Below, piece by piece: positions 1-13,709 of a DNA stretch of 64,000 nt. The stretch is from Synchiropus splendidus (lineage: Eukaryota > Chordata > Actinopteri > Syngnathiformes > Callionymidae). Within the stretch, counting starts at the first letter, position 1, and the number at the start of each line of letters is the position of its first letter. The stretch is from positions 37,169,937 through 37,233,936 of the forward strand of contig NC_071334.1 in the NCBI RefSeq assembly GCF_027744825.2. Reading direction: 5' to 3'. The notes beneath the pieces were generated by a model. It did not search any database. It saw nothing but the letters and a program-made list of their open reading frames with translations, and was not told where the DNA came from. The translations under genes and the position numbers were made by a program.

Positions 1-1429
1 CGCAAACCTGATGGGCAATCTCAATATGTGTTGCTCCCAATTGGCTATTCAAGCTGGACTGTGCCTGCTCCCCATGCTCAGAGAAAGACTGAGCAATTTA
101 ATGTTTAATGTCAGCTGACTCCCATTCAGTCTGATCATGGTGAGTCCCATGAATTTTTAAAGACATCCTGACATTGCTCTCCATCTGGGCTCCATCTGCT
201 TTGTCTTTGGTGTTGAAAGCAGACAGAGACTCTGTAGAGGAAGGAAGGAAGGAGGAACATTGTTCAAGGATGAGGCAGGGGAATCAGTGAGGAAAATATT
301 ACAGATAACTAATACCTCATTCACATTCACATATACACAAGCCCACGCCCACGCACAGGTTTGTGTGGTACGCCTTTCCACAGCCTCTCACCCTAAACCA
401 AAACAAATGGCTAAACCTAACCAGGATGACGCAACCAAACTTAAACCCAATTATAATGACTGTTGTTTTGAAGTCTTCATCTTGAAATTGAGGCTTAACT
501 TTGTGGAGATCAGCCAAAAGGCCCCACAAAGTCATAAGGGCCCCACAGGTCTTAGCTTAACATATAAAAAGCTTCTGTTGTCGTCTCTCATGTCTCTTAG
601 GACATCTGTAATTGTACACCAAAACACAACTTTGTAGGTATCGGGACTATCTTTATTAAAACTGCATCACTCTTAACTCAGTGTGGTCAGACATTGAGGT
701 CTCCACATACTTTGCACACACCTCAGCCAGTCGGCTCACCTTTCATTGTTCCCCTTCATGTCCCTCCCCCGGCCCAGGAGAAACAAAACCCCAACACAAC
801 GACCATAAAAACCTGGCCCGGGGTGATTAACCTCCACCTGCACAGCTTTACACAGAAACAAAAAGCAGAAGCGGAGAAAACTTGCATCAACCATTCAGTT
901 TACTCCACACACATATAGGTACAAGTCTAGACCACGAATAATCTCAGTACCACTTGGTACGTTTACTCTTAATGCAGCATGGAGCCTAAAGGTCTGATTT
1001 GTTTGACTATGTCAGTTCCATGGTGAAGCATTGATTATTTAGGTCAAATTTCTCTGTGGTTTATCCTGATGAAGTGACAAGTACAAGTGAATCTGAGCTA
1101 AGTGCAAGAGTGAAATGTGAAATGATGAACCACCACCAATGATGCAAGTGGCTCCATCCGAATCACAAAAATCACCAGTCATCAAAAAATCCCATAAAAG
1201 TGATGATCGTTTGACACGGTCTACACATGTTTCAACCCAGAATTCACTTGCCTACATTTGACATCTTGTTGACAGTCACGTGTGGCCACTCATTTTCAAT
1301 CATGAAGATTGAAAAATTTGGAAGGTCAGTCCTCTTCTGAAGCCCAGGAGCGCTTCCCTCTGACTGTCCCAGCAGTTGACTTCACTCACATGACAGAATT
1401 GCACAATTAATGTACAACAAACAGCTGTC

Positions 1430-1680
1430 AGGGGAGAACAGGCAAAGCAGACAGGTAGCGAGAGGCCATTTCAGACTGTTATATTGTTCTCTGTACACAG
1501 CAATCATGCTGAGTGATCAACAATTTTAACTGAAGAGTCAGAATCAGCGCTTCGGACAGCTACGCTTGACAGCCGCCCCAGTCACGCAGCTGTCATCATT
1601 GTCAACACGCTTCCTTTGTCAGAGCTCTGAATTAAACTCGCAAATGAAATATTCAAGAGACTCCGTCGTCTTTGAAAATC
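1430..1680. repeat. Dispersed repeat B, copy 1
   Basis: Partner of 48830-49050, with the same block order, including ACAGGTAGCGAGAG, GAGTGATCAACAATTTTAAC and GCTGTCATCATTGTCAACA. Confidence 0.5.
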
Positions 1681-4328
1681 AGAATGAGCTTTTGATCACT
1701 GACATGAGCACCAACTAACTTAGTAATCATGCTAACGCTTGCTAACGTGGTGAAAAAGTTGTCTCCTTAAACCAACAAATCACGTCCTCTAATCTTCTTG
1801 TCGGAACAAATGATCAAATCACCCTGCATGAATGTGGTGGAGAAAAATCTACACATCAGCAGACCACAGTCGTAACGAGTGACTAAAGACATCTACTATC
1901 AGGTTTGTCATGTGTTCACCGCAGATATTGGCTAAAACAGAGGAACACACATACTGCATCAGGTTACACACATGACTTCTCCATTGTAAACAAGGTTATT
2001 AGACATCATTAGTCTAGAAGTTTGTTTCCTTCTACTGCATAGCTGAAGCTTGCGCAGCCGCACTTCAACCAGTCCGGTCATAGTAAGCTACTCGGCGTCG
2101 TGCTAGCTTAGTCAAGCTATGAACCGCATTACCCAGATCCTGTGGTCCAAGTAGGAGAAACACAAATTTATCTCCAGTAGTATCTCCAGTTGGACTAAGC
2201 TGTTTACACGCTTTTTAAAAGTCTGGACTAGCACAATAATTTCGTTTTCCAAGTCGTCATGCAACCGTGCTCACAGTGGACTTGTTAATATCGGAGTGTG
2301 TCAACAGCTCTGTGTGAAATGACGCTGCACTCTGGAGTGCCTCGGGTTGACTCTTTCCTCCGATGAATTATAATGACTTCACAGTGATCAATGATGAATG
2401 ATACATGAAATATATGACACAAGTTTGGTTTGGTCATGGCAATGGGAAACTCTAAACTAACTAACTTCAAATAGTATGATAGGTCAATGATCTGATGATG
2501 ATCTGATGACGATCCAAGTCTGACGACAGTGACTGAAAGTTCTCACTGGCATTGAATTAAATCAAACATTCCTCCTCTGAGTTTTTGTCACTACTGATGT
2601 AATTGAGCTGTCAGACTGAAGCTTGTATGCACGTTTCTAATGAAATTGATAAAAGATGAAATTGAAATGGATTAAACTCAAGTTTTCATTCTTGCCTTAG
2701 TAATTATTTGTAATATTTAAATACTGTATATGATGAAATGTCAATTTAAGAAAAATGTCACAGTACAATGTGAATACTGAACCAATGTTTGATTTCAAGA
2801 ACATTTGCGTAAATTTGAGTAAAAGTGGTATCAATAAACATCTAAACAACTACAAATTCTCTCTCAGAAGTTGGCAGGTTTGGCCATGTGTATGAATGTT
2901 TTCAATATATGTTGGGAGAAAAATAATTAGAAAAAAAGTTGATGTTAGATGTTATGTCGCACTGACATTTTTAGTACATTATTTTCTGAAAGGCAGGAAA
3001 AAAGCCAGACAACCATTTTTATAGCTTCTTCTACTGACGAAACCAAATATGTCTGTTTGGAAAAGCCTGGAAGAAGATAAAAACATTTTTATCTAGATGC
3101 TTCAAAGAGAAATGGTTTCATGGGTCCACTTTTCTTTTATTATGCCCGTTCTAATTTGGGTCACATTAAATAGAGTTTCCTGTTTTCCCAACACGCTATT
3201 CCAGGAATTGTAGTTTTAATGGGGTCCAGTTGTCTCAAGTGAGATGACAAGTTAGCCCTGCATATTTGTAAGTATTTGTACAATCAGTGTGCATTACATA
3301 TATCCATTCTCGAATATGAGATTGAGATCCACTTGATCACATTAAACTATGGACATTTTAATGTAATAAATGGTACGTCCACAGTTAATCCATGAATACA
3401 TTGTAAAAATAGACATCTTGAATGACCAGTGTCGTTGGCAGTGCATCACCACTAGCCTTGTCAGGAGAACGTGTGAGATGCAAAATATGATACGATATGT
3501 AGCTGCAATGGGGCATTGAAATAACATCACTATCCAAGCAAATTACTTCACTTCATTTTGCAAATGATGCCAAGTTTTTTATTTTTTTTATACGTTGAAT
3601 ATTACTTTTTTATAATTCAAATTGATTAAAATTGGTCACATATCTTGATTCAGGACAATCATTCTCACTGGTAAGGGATTGGCTAATAAGTCAGGGGTGC
3701 TTTTGTTTCTCAGCATTTGTACAGCAACATTGGTCTTTGGTTCAGATATTTCACAGTCTTTCTTTACAGGACCAATCTCCCTCTAGGCTCAATACTGCCT
3801 CATTCTATTCAGACTCTTACCCCACGCCTTGTCAGTTTCCTCCCCAATTGTTCCCCAAATTCCCACTGTTGAACTAAATTGTGACCGCCCCGACGACAGA
3901 TATACAGTCAGATGAAGACCAAGCGGATACAACACACTAATTCCATTTGAAGGACATTGTAAGAATCTCTAGTTCCAAGGGTGCACATTATCACTCTGCC
4001 TCAGGCACATTCCAGCAGCCTCCACCCATCTGCCAAAAATAAACCGTATACTGTTAACTGTTTCCTCTCCAACAAGAAGTCTACAAAGTACTCTTGTCAC
4101 TACCTAAAACTGTGCCACAAGATAAAATTTAATTGGGCAAGGTCAACCAGCTGAGGTGAGTGTTCATATGAGTCCTCTCCATAAATTAATTTCATTGAAT
4201 CACAGCCAACCTTGGTGTTATTTGAACCTCCTCTGTGCTAAAACAAGAGCAGTAGTGGAAAACAGTAATATTTTGGGGGTTTAATTATTTCAGCGATTGA
4301 CAGCCTGAGTTATCTCAGACAAAAGTGC

Positions 4329-4330
<2 letters not shown>

Positions 4331-4410
<80 letters not shown>
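4331..4410. repeat. (AT)n microsatellite, about 40 units
   Basis: Uninterrupted AT dinucleotide run of about 80 bases. The Ile-Tyr repeat frame that it creates is an artefact of the run. Confidence 0.98.
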
Positions 4411-4414
<4 letters not shown>

Positions 4415-4629
4415 TCATGAAATGGGGCTCTAGAGTCACAGTTGGCTGCCCGATGCAAGCATCAGCTATGTGAATCCAGCAACGAGTCCTTGGTATAAAT
4501 TTGATAATAACTGGCGGACGTACATAACAGTTTAGCATGAGTATTAAACTTGTGTGCTTGACCAGCAGCTCTGTTGAGCAGGAGACGCACTTGAGCCCAG
4601 CAAATTTCTATCAGGCTCTGCATATTATA

Positions 4630-4830
4630 TTGCAAGTGTTGGTTCTGCATTGCTTGGTTGTCAACGCGTGAAAAGGCCAGTCGTCTAGTTCAATACCATA
4701 AATTTGACAAGATTCCTCGTTGTAGCTTTGCACTTCTTGGCACAGAACAGCTGCTAGCTTTAGCTTTAGCTTGACCAGCTTCAAATGCTGTTTGATCGGC
4801 TGGCTGAGTTTCAAGTAATAAATGACATTT
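4630..4830. repeat. Dispersed repeat A, copy 1
   Basis: Shares the 20-mer CTTTAGCTTTAGCTTGACCA, followed by a similar GCTT-AAA-GCTG stretch and an upstream GCATT-CTTGGT-GTC block, with 13710-13890. The spacing between the blocks is similar. It is probably a member of an interspersed element; the family is not identified. Confidence 0.6.
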
Positions 4831-4967
4831 TTTGTTTCTTTGTTTTTTTTTGCGCAAAAATGTTCAGTTGTGCTGCATGTGCTTAGGCAGTGAGTGATTC
4901 TGACTCACAAGTAGAACAAGTGTGCTATTAGTTAGTTTAACAGTGCAGCTATAAGCTCCTGTCTCAT

Positions 4968-5035
4968 GTGGCAGACATTCCAGACAGCAGCTGTCTGCAG
5001 AGGCGGGATGAAGGTTTTCTCCTGACCAATCCTGA
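4968..5035. repeat. Dispersed repeat C, copy 1
   Basis: Contains ACAGCAGCTGTCTGCAGAGG followed by CGGGATGAAGGTTTTCTCCT. Diverged relatives are at 46345-46425 and 50022-50075, all in the same orientation. The family is not identified. Confidence 0.55.
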
Positions 5036-8000
5036 TGAATATTTTTGAAGTATATCAAATCATAGGGATTTTTGTGCAGTCAGTTGCATTCCACTGTGAA
5101 TAGGGGTCCAATATCATTTTTAAAAAACGCTCAAATCACTCGGTTTGGGGCTCTTTAAGGATATATTAGCGATCAACAGACCACTAAAAATAATTATTGT
5201 TGATGATGATGTGGAAAGATTTAAAATAGAACTTTTTGTACTGCAAGGTGTCAGCAACAACTGAACTTTGAACATATTTTCTGCAGACCTAGGGGAAAAT
5301 ACTGACTCGTCACAATCTGGAGTGAAAAGTCAAGTCTGAAACACAACATACACAAAACCCTAATCATAGACCACAGTATCAACAACCATTATCAACTCAG
5401 GGAAACAGCAGTTTCATGTGATCAAAATGAAGGATTCACTAGCAAGAGAATATTGAAGCATCTATCAGTGTGAGTGGAGGAGTGGCCAATATCAACATGG
5501 CACAAGCACGATTATCTGGCACACAGACAACTCCTTAATCTTTCAGCGGTGTGCTATGTGATACTTTGGCATGTTTTTACCAACCATAGAACGATGTGAT
5601 AAGTTGAACTCAAACACAAGCAAATGAGCGTGGTGTCTGTTAAAACGGTGCATGGTAACATCTTGACATGAATATTTTAACCATATATTTGATGATGATA
5701 GGTTACATATTAAACAGTCATAAATCACTGAGTGTGGCTCATAACTATTACTATAACAAACTACTAGACCACTGTTTTCAACCTTTTGTCAGCCATGGTA
5801 CACTTTGTTTTTGTTGAAAAAAATCCCAAGGCATACCACCAAAGGAACCTCAGCCAAAGCACAATTTTTATTAGTCGAAAGTCAAAATCCCTTTTAATTT
5901 GTGAAAATATTTAGCAACTGACTCACCACTATTTTGACATGCTATTTGCAGAAACAAAAAACAGAAAGGGTATCTGTTTAAAATGTATCCAGAATGGGGT
6001 GGACAACAGGGCAAAAATGTATCATGATTTGTTCATTTGTTCTAAATAACTTTAAATGTAATCACAATCTGTCCTAAATCTGGCTTATAGTCCTAAAAAA
6101 ATCGAGTCAAATAACTTTATTCTAGTTGGGTTAATTTCCAGACAAATTGTTTACATTCTTTGCCTCAGCTTCATAACTACAATTATTTTTCTCTTTTCAT
6201 ATGTTGGCGAAAATTTGTTTGGTTCTGCATTTAGTTTTTAGCCCACTAAAAACCCATCACAAAGCTAACTTTGACGATTTTCTTGTGTGAATAAAGTTTT
6301 GAAGTGAGACGTCACGTAAGCCGTTAGCTCTGTGGTGGAGACAATCTTTGGCATTGCGGTTCCGACAAGGAGCACTCCATCATTCTGTCGAATAAAGGTG
6401 TGTGGTCAAGTCAGTGTCACATCAGGTTAAAAAACAACTCAGTTGAGCGCTTGACCGACAGCTTCGCTGTGAATGCGTGTGTGGGAAGAGCAGCACCATG
6501 CACAGCTCAGCTGCAAATGATGAACCCATCCGCATAGATCTATAATATATAAAAAGAATGTGACCGAATTCACGTAATCTCCTCACGTTGTTAGATCATC
6601 AACACAGTTGAATCGATCATGATTTAATGTCATCATATCGCCCATCACTATGTCCAGACAAATGAGGTAAAACTGGATCAGCATAACTGATAGTCTCTAA
6701 CGGCACACTAGTGTGCTGCGGCACTGTTCTAGACAACTTAACTCTCTCTGGGTGACCTGCCAGACTCCTGCTCCCATTCATCGGTGCAGTGGATGTTCGT
6801 ACTGAAGAGCCCAAGAAGAGGAAACAGGAACCTCAACGACCAAGAGCCCAGAGTGGGCATTGGAGTTACATTCACAAACTGGCAAGAACCAACGACTACT
6901 AATGGCCTCACATGCTGAAATGACGACGTTTGGACTGGATGGTAATTTTGCAAGTTCTTGTTTTTGTCCATTATAAAATGCGGAGGATGTATGTTTGTAA
7001 CACTGAAAATTGTGCCAATCTCCGTTTGTCATTTTATTGAGTTTTCAAAAGTATAGTGAAGATATACCCGGCCAAACTGGTTAGGCCAGACATTAGGTGC
7101 TAATGGCTAGCCAGTGCTAGCGGGTAACGATAGCATTAATAAGACAAAAAAGAGAGGTTGGCCAATTTAATATCATGTGTTGATGAATTGCCTGGTTTAA
7201 GCAAGTAAACCAACTGTCTCTCTGCTAATGGTGCAGACACTTCTCTCTGCTGAGAGATGCGACCAGTGTCACAATTCGTCCTATGTTCACCTTACCTACG
7301 TTACCCTCTGCTATAACAAAAAAATAAGTAAAAAAAAAAACAAAAAACAAGGAACCACGCAGAGAGCACAAATGGTTTGATGTAAGAACAAAAGTCAGCA
7401 ATTAATTTATAGTAATCACCTTGAACAAACCGCAGGCAAATGCTTATGTTGCTTTTTCCACGAACAGTTTATATTAAAAACATTTGATCAGGATGTCAAA
7501 CATGTTTCACATGTGGTGACATTGCTGTAGGCGTCGCACATATTTGCATTTTAATGCTTTTGCATAGTTTGCCGTTGGGACGTGTCATTGTTGCCATCTA
7601 AATGCCAAAGCAATTTTTGTTGTCTTTTAAAGGGGTTTGTTCATATATCATTTGATTAGGGGAATATGTTAGTTCTGTGCACAAGAAATATTGGTTGATG
7701 GTTTTCATATACACATACAACCACTTGTCTCATCAGGTAATCAGGCTTTGTAATATGGATGTGGATTTACTTTTATCGCTGTGCTAACACTGGCTGATGT
7801 TTAGATTGCAAATGCTGCTTTAACTATGAGACATCGAATATTTACACAATGATTTGCTCGCGATGTCAGAGGAGTGTTGGCGTGGTTACTCAAAAACGCA
7901 ATCCTTTTCATATTATTCATTACTTTTTAACACTCAACGCCTTGCTTTACCAAGTTATTCACTGATTAAAGTAATTAGCTATATCACTCGTTGCACTATT

Positions 8001-9655
8001 TTTAGATACATCCACAGTGTAGTCATAAATGACACATGACACAGTAAAAATTGAAAAACAACATTTTTGGATCACTCTATATCTATTTTAAAAGAGAACA
8101 TATGAACATTTTGTGGACGAATTTCTGAAATGTGTTAAAAGCTGCAATGAAAGGGCATCTTACAGAACGATCTGTCAGAACAACGTGTCAGAACGTAGAG
8201 GAGCCATACAGAATTTCACTAAAGGTCATCAGAGCAACATTTCCTCATGAAAAATCTAATAAAACAGGTGTAATACGTAAACTAAATTCATCATTAACCA
8301 TGAGCACTCTTTTTTTCTTTTTTGATTTGTGCAATTCTGTTCTTATAACTCTTGTTGCTTAATTCACTGCCAAATAGTGTTTTTTGTTTGTGTGTTCATA
8401 TTTTTGTTTGTAAACAACAAAAATGTACAAAGAATTAAACAGTAATTTATTGAGGTCAGAACATAAACAACAAATTATTTGCCTAAGTTCTCTACTACAC
8501 AATACACCAACAACTTTTTAGAGATTAAAGCTTCCGCTCAGATTCTGGACAGCGCAAGTAACAGGGCAGTTTGTAAATTATAACTGGAATGGGACTGGCA
8601 TTAGTAATGTGCTACACAAATGTGATCTGATTCCACTCATTTTTAGATTGAAAGAGCGTCTGTGACCATTAATTAAGGCGTGCTGAGGAGCACAATTCAT
8701 TGCATAATCGTGGAAAGAGCATGACTTGTGTGTACTGATTGGAAACTTTAGTTAGCATAATTTCAGGAAGATGAGTCATTATCTTATCCTATTAATAGGT
8801 GTTTTTTTTATTTCCTTTAGGAAAGACATTTCATGTAACAGGCCAAAACTGTCGCTTGAAGCTTGAGTAAATTAACGACAAAAAAAAAAACAACACTCAT
8901 GAAACAGATGAACATGAACGTTGTTCAACCACCAGCAAGTAACAGCAAATTCATTAATTGACAATGAGCACATTATTTTCTAAAACGCTTTTATCTATTC
9001 CTTCTAAAATAGGGTGCCGTTATGTGTTCCAATGGGTATTGGGTAATGGGTAATGGACAATAGGTTCAAATTTCTGCTCATGCTCGGCCGAGGCCCATTA
9101 TTGCGATATTTTTTCGTATATGTTTCTTATCAAAAGAACTTGGTGCAGTCCTCAATTTTAAAGCATCAATTACAGCATGTCAGCAAGGGGCACAAAGGTA
9201 ACCTTTCTTTCTGAATTTTCCTCCAAAGTGGAGCTCAAGTGAAAAAAAATCAAACAAATAATGAAATAGGATAATAATGCAATCTTCATTCAAAATTTAT
9301 GATTTAACCAATATTTGTACACAAAACCATTCATCATTGAGTTTGGAGAAAGATTCCAATAATGGAAGCAACGTAAACTCCTTGCTGCCACCTTGCTCAC
9401 ATTTAAAAGTTTGCTGAGCATGTCAGTGCGGCTGTTATGCAGCTGTGACATCACTCTTCTGTCTTCTGTCCTCTTCTGTGAACACACACTCTGTTAGGAG
9501 GAGTCCAAAAACACTAGCAGTGCGAAAGCAGTTGAAATGGGCTTCCTCCGTTGAGTTTTGTAGCTGCTTAAGTCTGGACATGTATTGCACAGTCAAGTTA
9601 TGGAACCAATAACATGGTGCAACCTGATGGAAGGCTTCAAATGTGAACAGTTCTG

Positions 9656-9865
9656 TCAGTGGAGGATTACTTTAAAATAAAATAAATTTCTGACGTCAAG
9701 TGTTACCATTATGATTCCAAGATTATAGTCATTAGACGTGTTTAGACTAAAATGGTCCTTAATATATGTTGTTGAAGGAGATGCAGTCATGTCGGATAAG
9801 TCACTGTCACTCACATTTTTTATATTGCTCTTCTCAACAGGGCCAGCTAACACACAGTGCGGCAT
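9656..9865 (-). mobile_element. Possible Penelope-like reverse transcriptase remnant
   Basis: A 69-codon minus-strand frame contains TTYIKDHF followed by IIMVTLDVRNLF. This resembles the YIKD...LVTLDVxSLYTNI region of Penelope-like element reverse transcriptases. It breaks off right after the motif, so at most a short fragment survives. Chance similarity cannot be excluded. Confidence 0.3.
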
Positions 9866-10130
9866 CTACCTGAGGGGTCTCCAGACACACTTCTTATGTC
9901 ACAAAGTTCAGCATATTGAGTTTACGGTTTACAATTAGAGTAAATGAAAATGTTATGATGAAGTATAAGAGAAACGTATCTTTGCAAAGGTCATATTTGT
10001 ATTCAAGCATTAAGAACACTGTTGGACACGTTGAATCAGAGAGGGGTATGAAATATGATCATTGACACAGCAACACTTATGAGGGTGAGAGAAGAGGAGG
10101 ACCGGTGACCGACCCTGCAACTATCTGAAA

Positions 10131-10440
10131 AGTTGTTTGTGTGTGTGTGTGCTTTGTGTATCCTATTGTGTGGGGATTCATTCTAGACAAATCACTATCC
10201 TTGTGAGGACTCTATGACATTGTGGGGACATTTGGCTGGTCCCCACGAGGTTAAGGCTCAATTTGAGGAAGACTTCATAACTAGGTCATTATAATTACGC
10301 TTAATATTGGTTCATAGTTATGGTTAAGGTTAGCCATTTGTTTTAGATGGTTAGATTCAGGGTAAGTGGCTGGGGAAAGCATTATATTAATGAGAAGCCT
10401 CACAATGTCCCCACAAGGATAAAAAAACAAAACAAATGTG
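10131..10440. repeat. Interspersed repeat with inverted GTGGGGAC-type arms
   Basis: After a (GT)n run, the stretch has TCCTTGTGAGGAC...ATTGTGGGGA on the left and CCTCACAATGTCCCCACAAGGA at the right end (about 10402-10423), which are imperfect inverted arms. Repeats with this TTGTGGGGAC signature are common in fish introns. It lies just 3' of the second arid3a coding exon. Confidence 0.6.
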
Positions 10441-10554
10441 TCTGTTAAATTACAGCTAATTAATCTATCAATACATCATACAGTGTATCTTTCCCCGGAT
10501 AATAATGTGTATGAATGACACCGCTCAGTATCAAGGGACATGAACCCAGGTTAC

Positions 10555-10834
10555 CTGTCTGAACTGTTCCTCATAGGTCCACTCTCCATGGTCCTGTCCA
10601 CCAAGGTGGTGCATGGTGTGAGGGGGCAGGATGGCCATGGGGGGCTCCTGGTCAACAGTGGGTCGTGCCTTTAGCAGCTGAGAGTGAGGGTGGAGCTGGC
10701 GGTGGGGCAAGAGCAGGATACCTTTTCCTGGCACTACGGCATTGTGGCCTGTCGGCAGAGTTGCATCAGCCAGGTCATCTTCAAAGTCATCTTCCATCTC
10801 CCCATCAAAGTCCTCCTCATCCCATTTTTGTTTT
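10555..10834 (-). CDS. arid3a: arid3a second coding exon
   Basis: The acceptor is CTACAG immediately before 10834; the donor is GTAACC after 10555. The exon encodes the strongly acidic region (WDEEDFDGEMEDDFEDD) followed by a His/Pro/Leu-rich linker and the conserved GEWTYEEQF that precedes the ARID domain in ARID3 proteins. It ends in phase 0. Confidence 0.9.
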
Positions 10835-11376
10835 CTGTAGGCAAAAGACAGAGGAAATGCACTGATAGCCACCCATTTGAAGATGCGTCAGTGACAGGAG
10901 CCAAGACAGATAGAGCAAAACTGTCGTCACCACAACAATTAAGTAGATGCGCTCAGCAATGGCGAAGTGTTGAGAGATTGTGGCAGATGTAATGAATAAA
11001 AAATGTGATCTTCCAATTACCAATTAATTATTAGTTTTGTATTCTGAAATACTTACATTTGCTCCTCCTCATCTGACCCCATCAGATCTTTGTACTGTTC
11101 ATCTCCTTCACTATCATCATTCCCATCCTCCTCGCCACAGCTGCTGTGCTCAGACATGGGACTGACGGAAACTCTCTGCAGTCCAGCAGCAGCAGCACGC
11201 ATAGCTGCTAGGGCTGCCATCTGTGCCTGCTCCACCTCAGGAGGTGGGCTGCCCAATGGCTCATCTGCACGGACCTGAGTGTGATGGGAGGCAGCCTGCT
11301 GCTGCAGTTGCTGCTCCAACAGGAGCTTGGCCCTCTGCTGCCTGTGCAGGTTCTCCATGACTGCCTGAAGCTTCAT
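10555..11376 (-). CDS. arid3a: AT-rich interaction domain protein 3A, N-terminal coding part (2 exons)
   Basis: ARID3A (Bright/E2FBP1) is a nuclear ARID-family transcription factor that binds AT-rich DNA and acts in B-cell and developmental gene control. Two minus-strand exons join in phase: 11376-11057 and 10834-10555. The first starts MKLQAVMENLHRQQRAKLLL, which closely resembles the start of human ARID3A, and contains the Ala/Met-rich block QMAALAAMRAAAAGLQ. The second starts with the acidic stretch KQKWDEEDFDGEMEDDFEDD and ends at GEWTYEEQFRQ, just before where the ARID domain begins in the family. Together they give 600 nt (200 codons). I see no ARID-domain exon in 1-10554, so the remainder is expected left of the window. 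The start codon is the first Met matching the family start; a longer open frame upstream has no ATG that I would prefer. Confidence 0.9.
11057..11376 (-). CDS. arid3a: arid3a first coding exon
   Basis: The exon codes for 106 codons plus two bases. It begins at the ATG of MKLQAVMEN and ends at a GTAAGT donor (complement of 11051-11056). It is Gln-rich after the start, then Ala-rich, then Ser/Asp/Glu-rich, ending SDEEEQ. The carried bases AT join A from the next exon to make Ile. A plausible acceptor with a pyrimidine tract (TTTCTCCTAG) puts the 5' edge of the whole exon, including 5'UTR, near 11480. Confidence 0.88.
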
Positions 11377-11480
11377 CTCGAGGGGAAGCCGCACGGTTTT
11401 GAGATGCCTTCCTTCCTCTCCACACTCCACCAACGAAGAGTATCAGGGGGTCAACTCTTAATAAAAAAACGTGGGTCTTA
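11377..11480 (-). other. arid3a: Putative arid3a 5'UTR portion of the first coding exon
   Basis: Minus-strand sequence between the ATG at 11376 and a candidate splice acceptor (TTTCTCCTAG ending at 11481). No in-frame ATG precedes the family-matching start. The 3' splice site is inferred from sequence only. Confidence 0.4.
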
Positions 11481-13709
11481 CTAGGAGAAAGTTGTTAAGA
11501 AGTGAAGTGGAAAGAGTAATGGAGCTAGGGAGAGGTCTGAAGGAACTGGTAGGGGTCTCAAAGGGATTTCAGCAGTGAATTGGGCCAGCAAACATAGGCA
11601 GCAGTCAGTGAGGCGAGGGTCACACCGTTGATACAGTTACAAACCTGTGGGTGAGAAAGAAAAGCATTCAGACTGCAGCTTCCCAGTTTGACCAGTACTT
11701 AATCACAGACAAGTAGAGCTGAACAACTTTGAGAAAAAAATGAATTGCAATTTATTTTGACAGTATTGTGATTGTGAGTGTGTGCGTGAAGTGTTTTTGT
11801 GTGTGTGTGTGAGCAACAAATCCTTTACTACTGTGACCAATATGAAATCTGATACCATCAACATATGAACACTTCTTCCCTAAAAGCCACCCCAACATAT
11901 TATGATGAAATGAATAGATGCATGGAATGAATAATACTAGTTTATTTAACTAATGAACTGGACAAAGAAAATTATCTTATCACAGCACAATACAGGAGCA
12001 TTCGAGCCTTGTATACACATTGTATAAATATCATGAAAGAGCAAGTACTGTCCAAATGCAGCTACTCTTCAATAACAGTGTGGTTTAGCAAAAAATATGT
12101 TTAATTCAGAAGTGATCAAGCAATAAATTCAGGGTTCACTGAAGGGTGTTTCCACAGGAATAAGTTTGTTTTAAACACGCGAGGCTCTAATCCCAGAGCC
12201 ATGCTTGCTAAATAATAATATGAAACTCAGAAGGTCCTCGGGACAACGGACAACAAGAGACAACAGCACAGAAGCCCTTCAACACATATAAGAAGAAACA
12301 AGTCACTTGCTTTGGGCCAACATTTGTTTCAGTCCAACCAGCAAAACATCAAGATCAGTTAATGTTGTTTTGACATCACTACAGCACAAAATTAACCTTG
12401 CTTACATGTTCTCCACACAAGAACACAAGGTTGTTGCAATTACTATGTTGCTGTACTGTATGTGTCGTTGTCCTCACCGGACTAATAAAACAAGAACCTT
12501 TACATAACGTTTAACAGACATGACAGTGTGGCCCATCTACAAGGTTGAGCTTTAATAGCGCGTCACATTGAACTACAATGTGACAAGAACACAATAAAAA
12601 CCACCGCACAGGACTGAATGCAGCGTAAGGGATTTTTTTTTTTCTATACGATGCCTTTACAGCAAGTTGAGCAATGTGGTAAAATGAGAACAGTGAAACT
12701 TGTGTTTCCTAAGCAGACGTTAAAGGAAGTGGCAACTGACAGAGCAATTGCTGTAGTGGCCTCACACTTTTATTCAATATTGATTTGTCAAATTCTATAT
12801 GGGCGCCTGTGGTTGTCAGATAGCAAATAGTTCAGCATCAGCAGGATTAAAACGTTTGAATGAGATCCAGCTTCGCCGCCAAACGAACCATAGCAACAAC
12901 AACAGTTGTTGCTGTCATTTTTCATGTATTGGCTATAAAACATTTTCCAAACCAAATCTCAGCTTCTTCCTCAAGGGAAAACAGGTCAGAATTGTTTCCT
13001 TGTTTGAATGTTTAATGTGTGAAAGTTCAGAAAACCATCACAGATTCACAGCTTATACAACTCTGTGCTTGTCTTGCATCACTATATGAAAAAAGAGGAA
13101 CAAAACTGTTGTCGAGATAGCATGTAGTAAGGGAAATAATTATTATTTCTAATTAATCAGGGTCAGTCATCTGAAGGAGAGTGTCCCATCCCTTCATCAG
13201 ATCAGGAGAGCGAGGAAGAGTCTCATCATCACGAAAGAAGAAGAAAAAGTAGATTTGCTGATTTTGACTGATTTTGCTGCTGCTTGAGAAATATACCTCC
13301 AGACGTTTTCTGCATTACGAATTTGTTATTATGACAACATTTATGACATTTGATGCAATATGTTTGGTTTTATAAGTTACTTTTGTACAAATATATGTTT
13401 ACAGTGTCTTTTTTTTTACACAGCAAGTTATGTCAATGACCAACATTTGTCCCAGTGTGTCGTGGAGGGGAATGGGCTGTGGGTGGAGTTATGGGTTGGG
13501 GCGGGGCATGTGGGCGTGGCTATGGACACCCTGTTTCAAAATCCTAGCTAAAAGCTTGTCAAATGGCACAGTTTTACATAGTTGCATATGAAAGTATGCA
13601 CTTGACTAAAGGCTGACCAAAAGTATAGCACAAATAGAACAATACTATTATTAAGTAGGGCTGTCAGTGAATACATTACTTCAAAAAACCCAACATTATA
13701 GCCTGTGCT

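Larger units (their letters stand above)
1..10130. other. Presumed arid3a intron, no exon seen
   Basis: AT-rich sequence left of the second arid3a coding exon and presumably part of the following intron. It holds an (AT)n tract, members of three dispersed repeat families (about 1430-1680, 4630-4830, 4968-5035) and a weak Penelope-like reverse-transcriptase similarity near 9.7 kb. Near 5762-5850 a stretch has the look of a common dispersed fish repeat. I found no ARID-domain exon here on either strand. Confidence 0.5.

Noticed and set aside
4290..4538. 82-codon frame with an Ile-Tyr run
   Set aside because: It is a direct reading of the (AT)n microsatellite.
6617..7032. Overlapping minus-strand frames near 6.6-7.0 kb as a THAP-like relic
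   Set aside because: The Cys/His spacing does not fit a THAP zinc finger and no other family motif is seen.
1..10554. Remaining arid3a exons (ARID domain) within the window
   Set aside because: No minus-strand frame resembles the conserved ARID helices (for example KRKEFLDDLF). The intron simply extends past the left edge.
10684..10992. Plus-strand frames over 10.66-10.99 kb and 11.09-11.48 kb
   Set aside because: They are the antisense of the arid3a coding exons.
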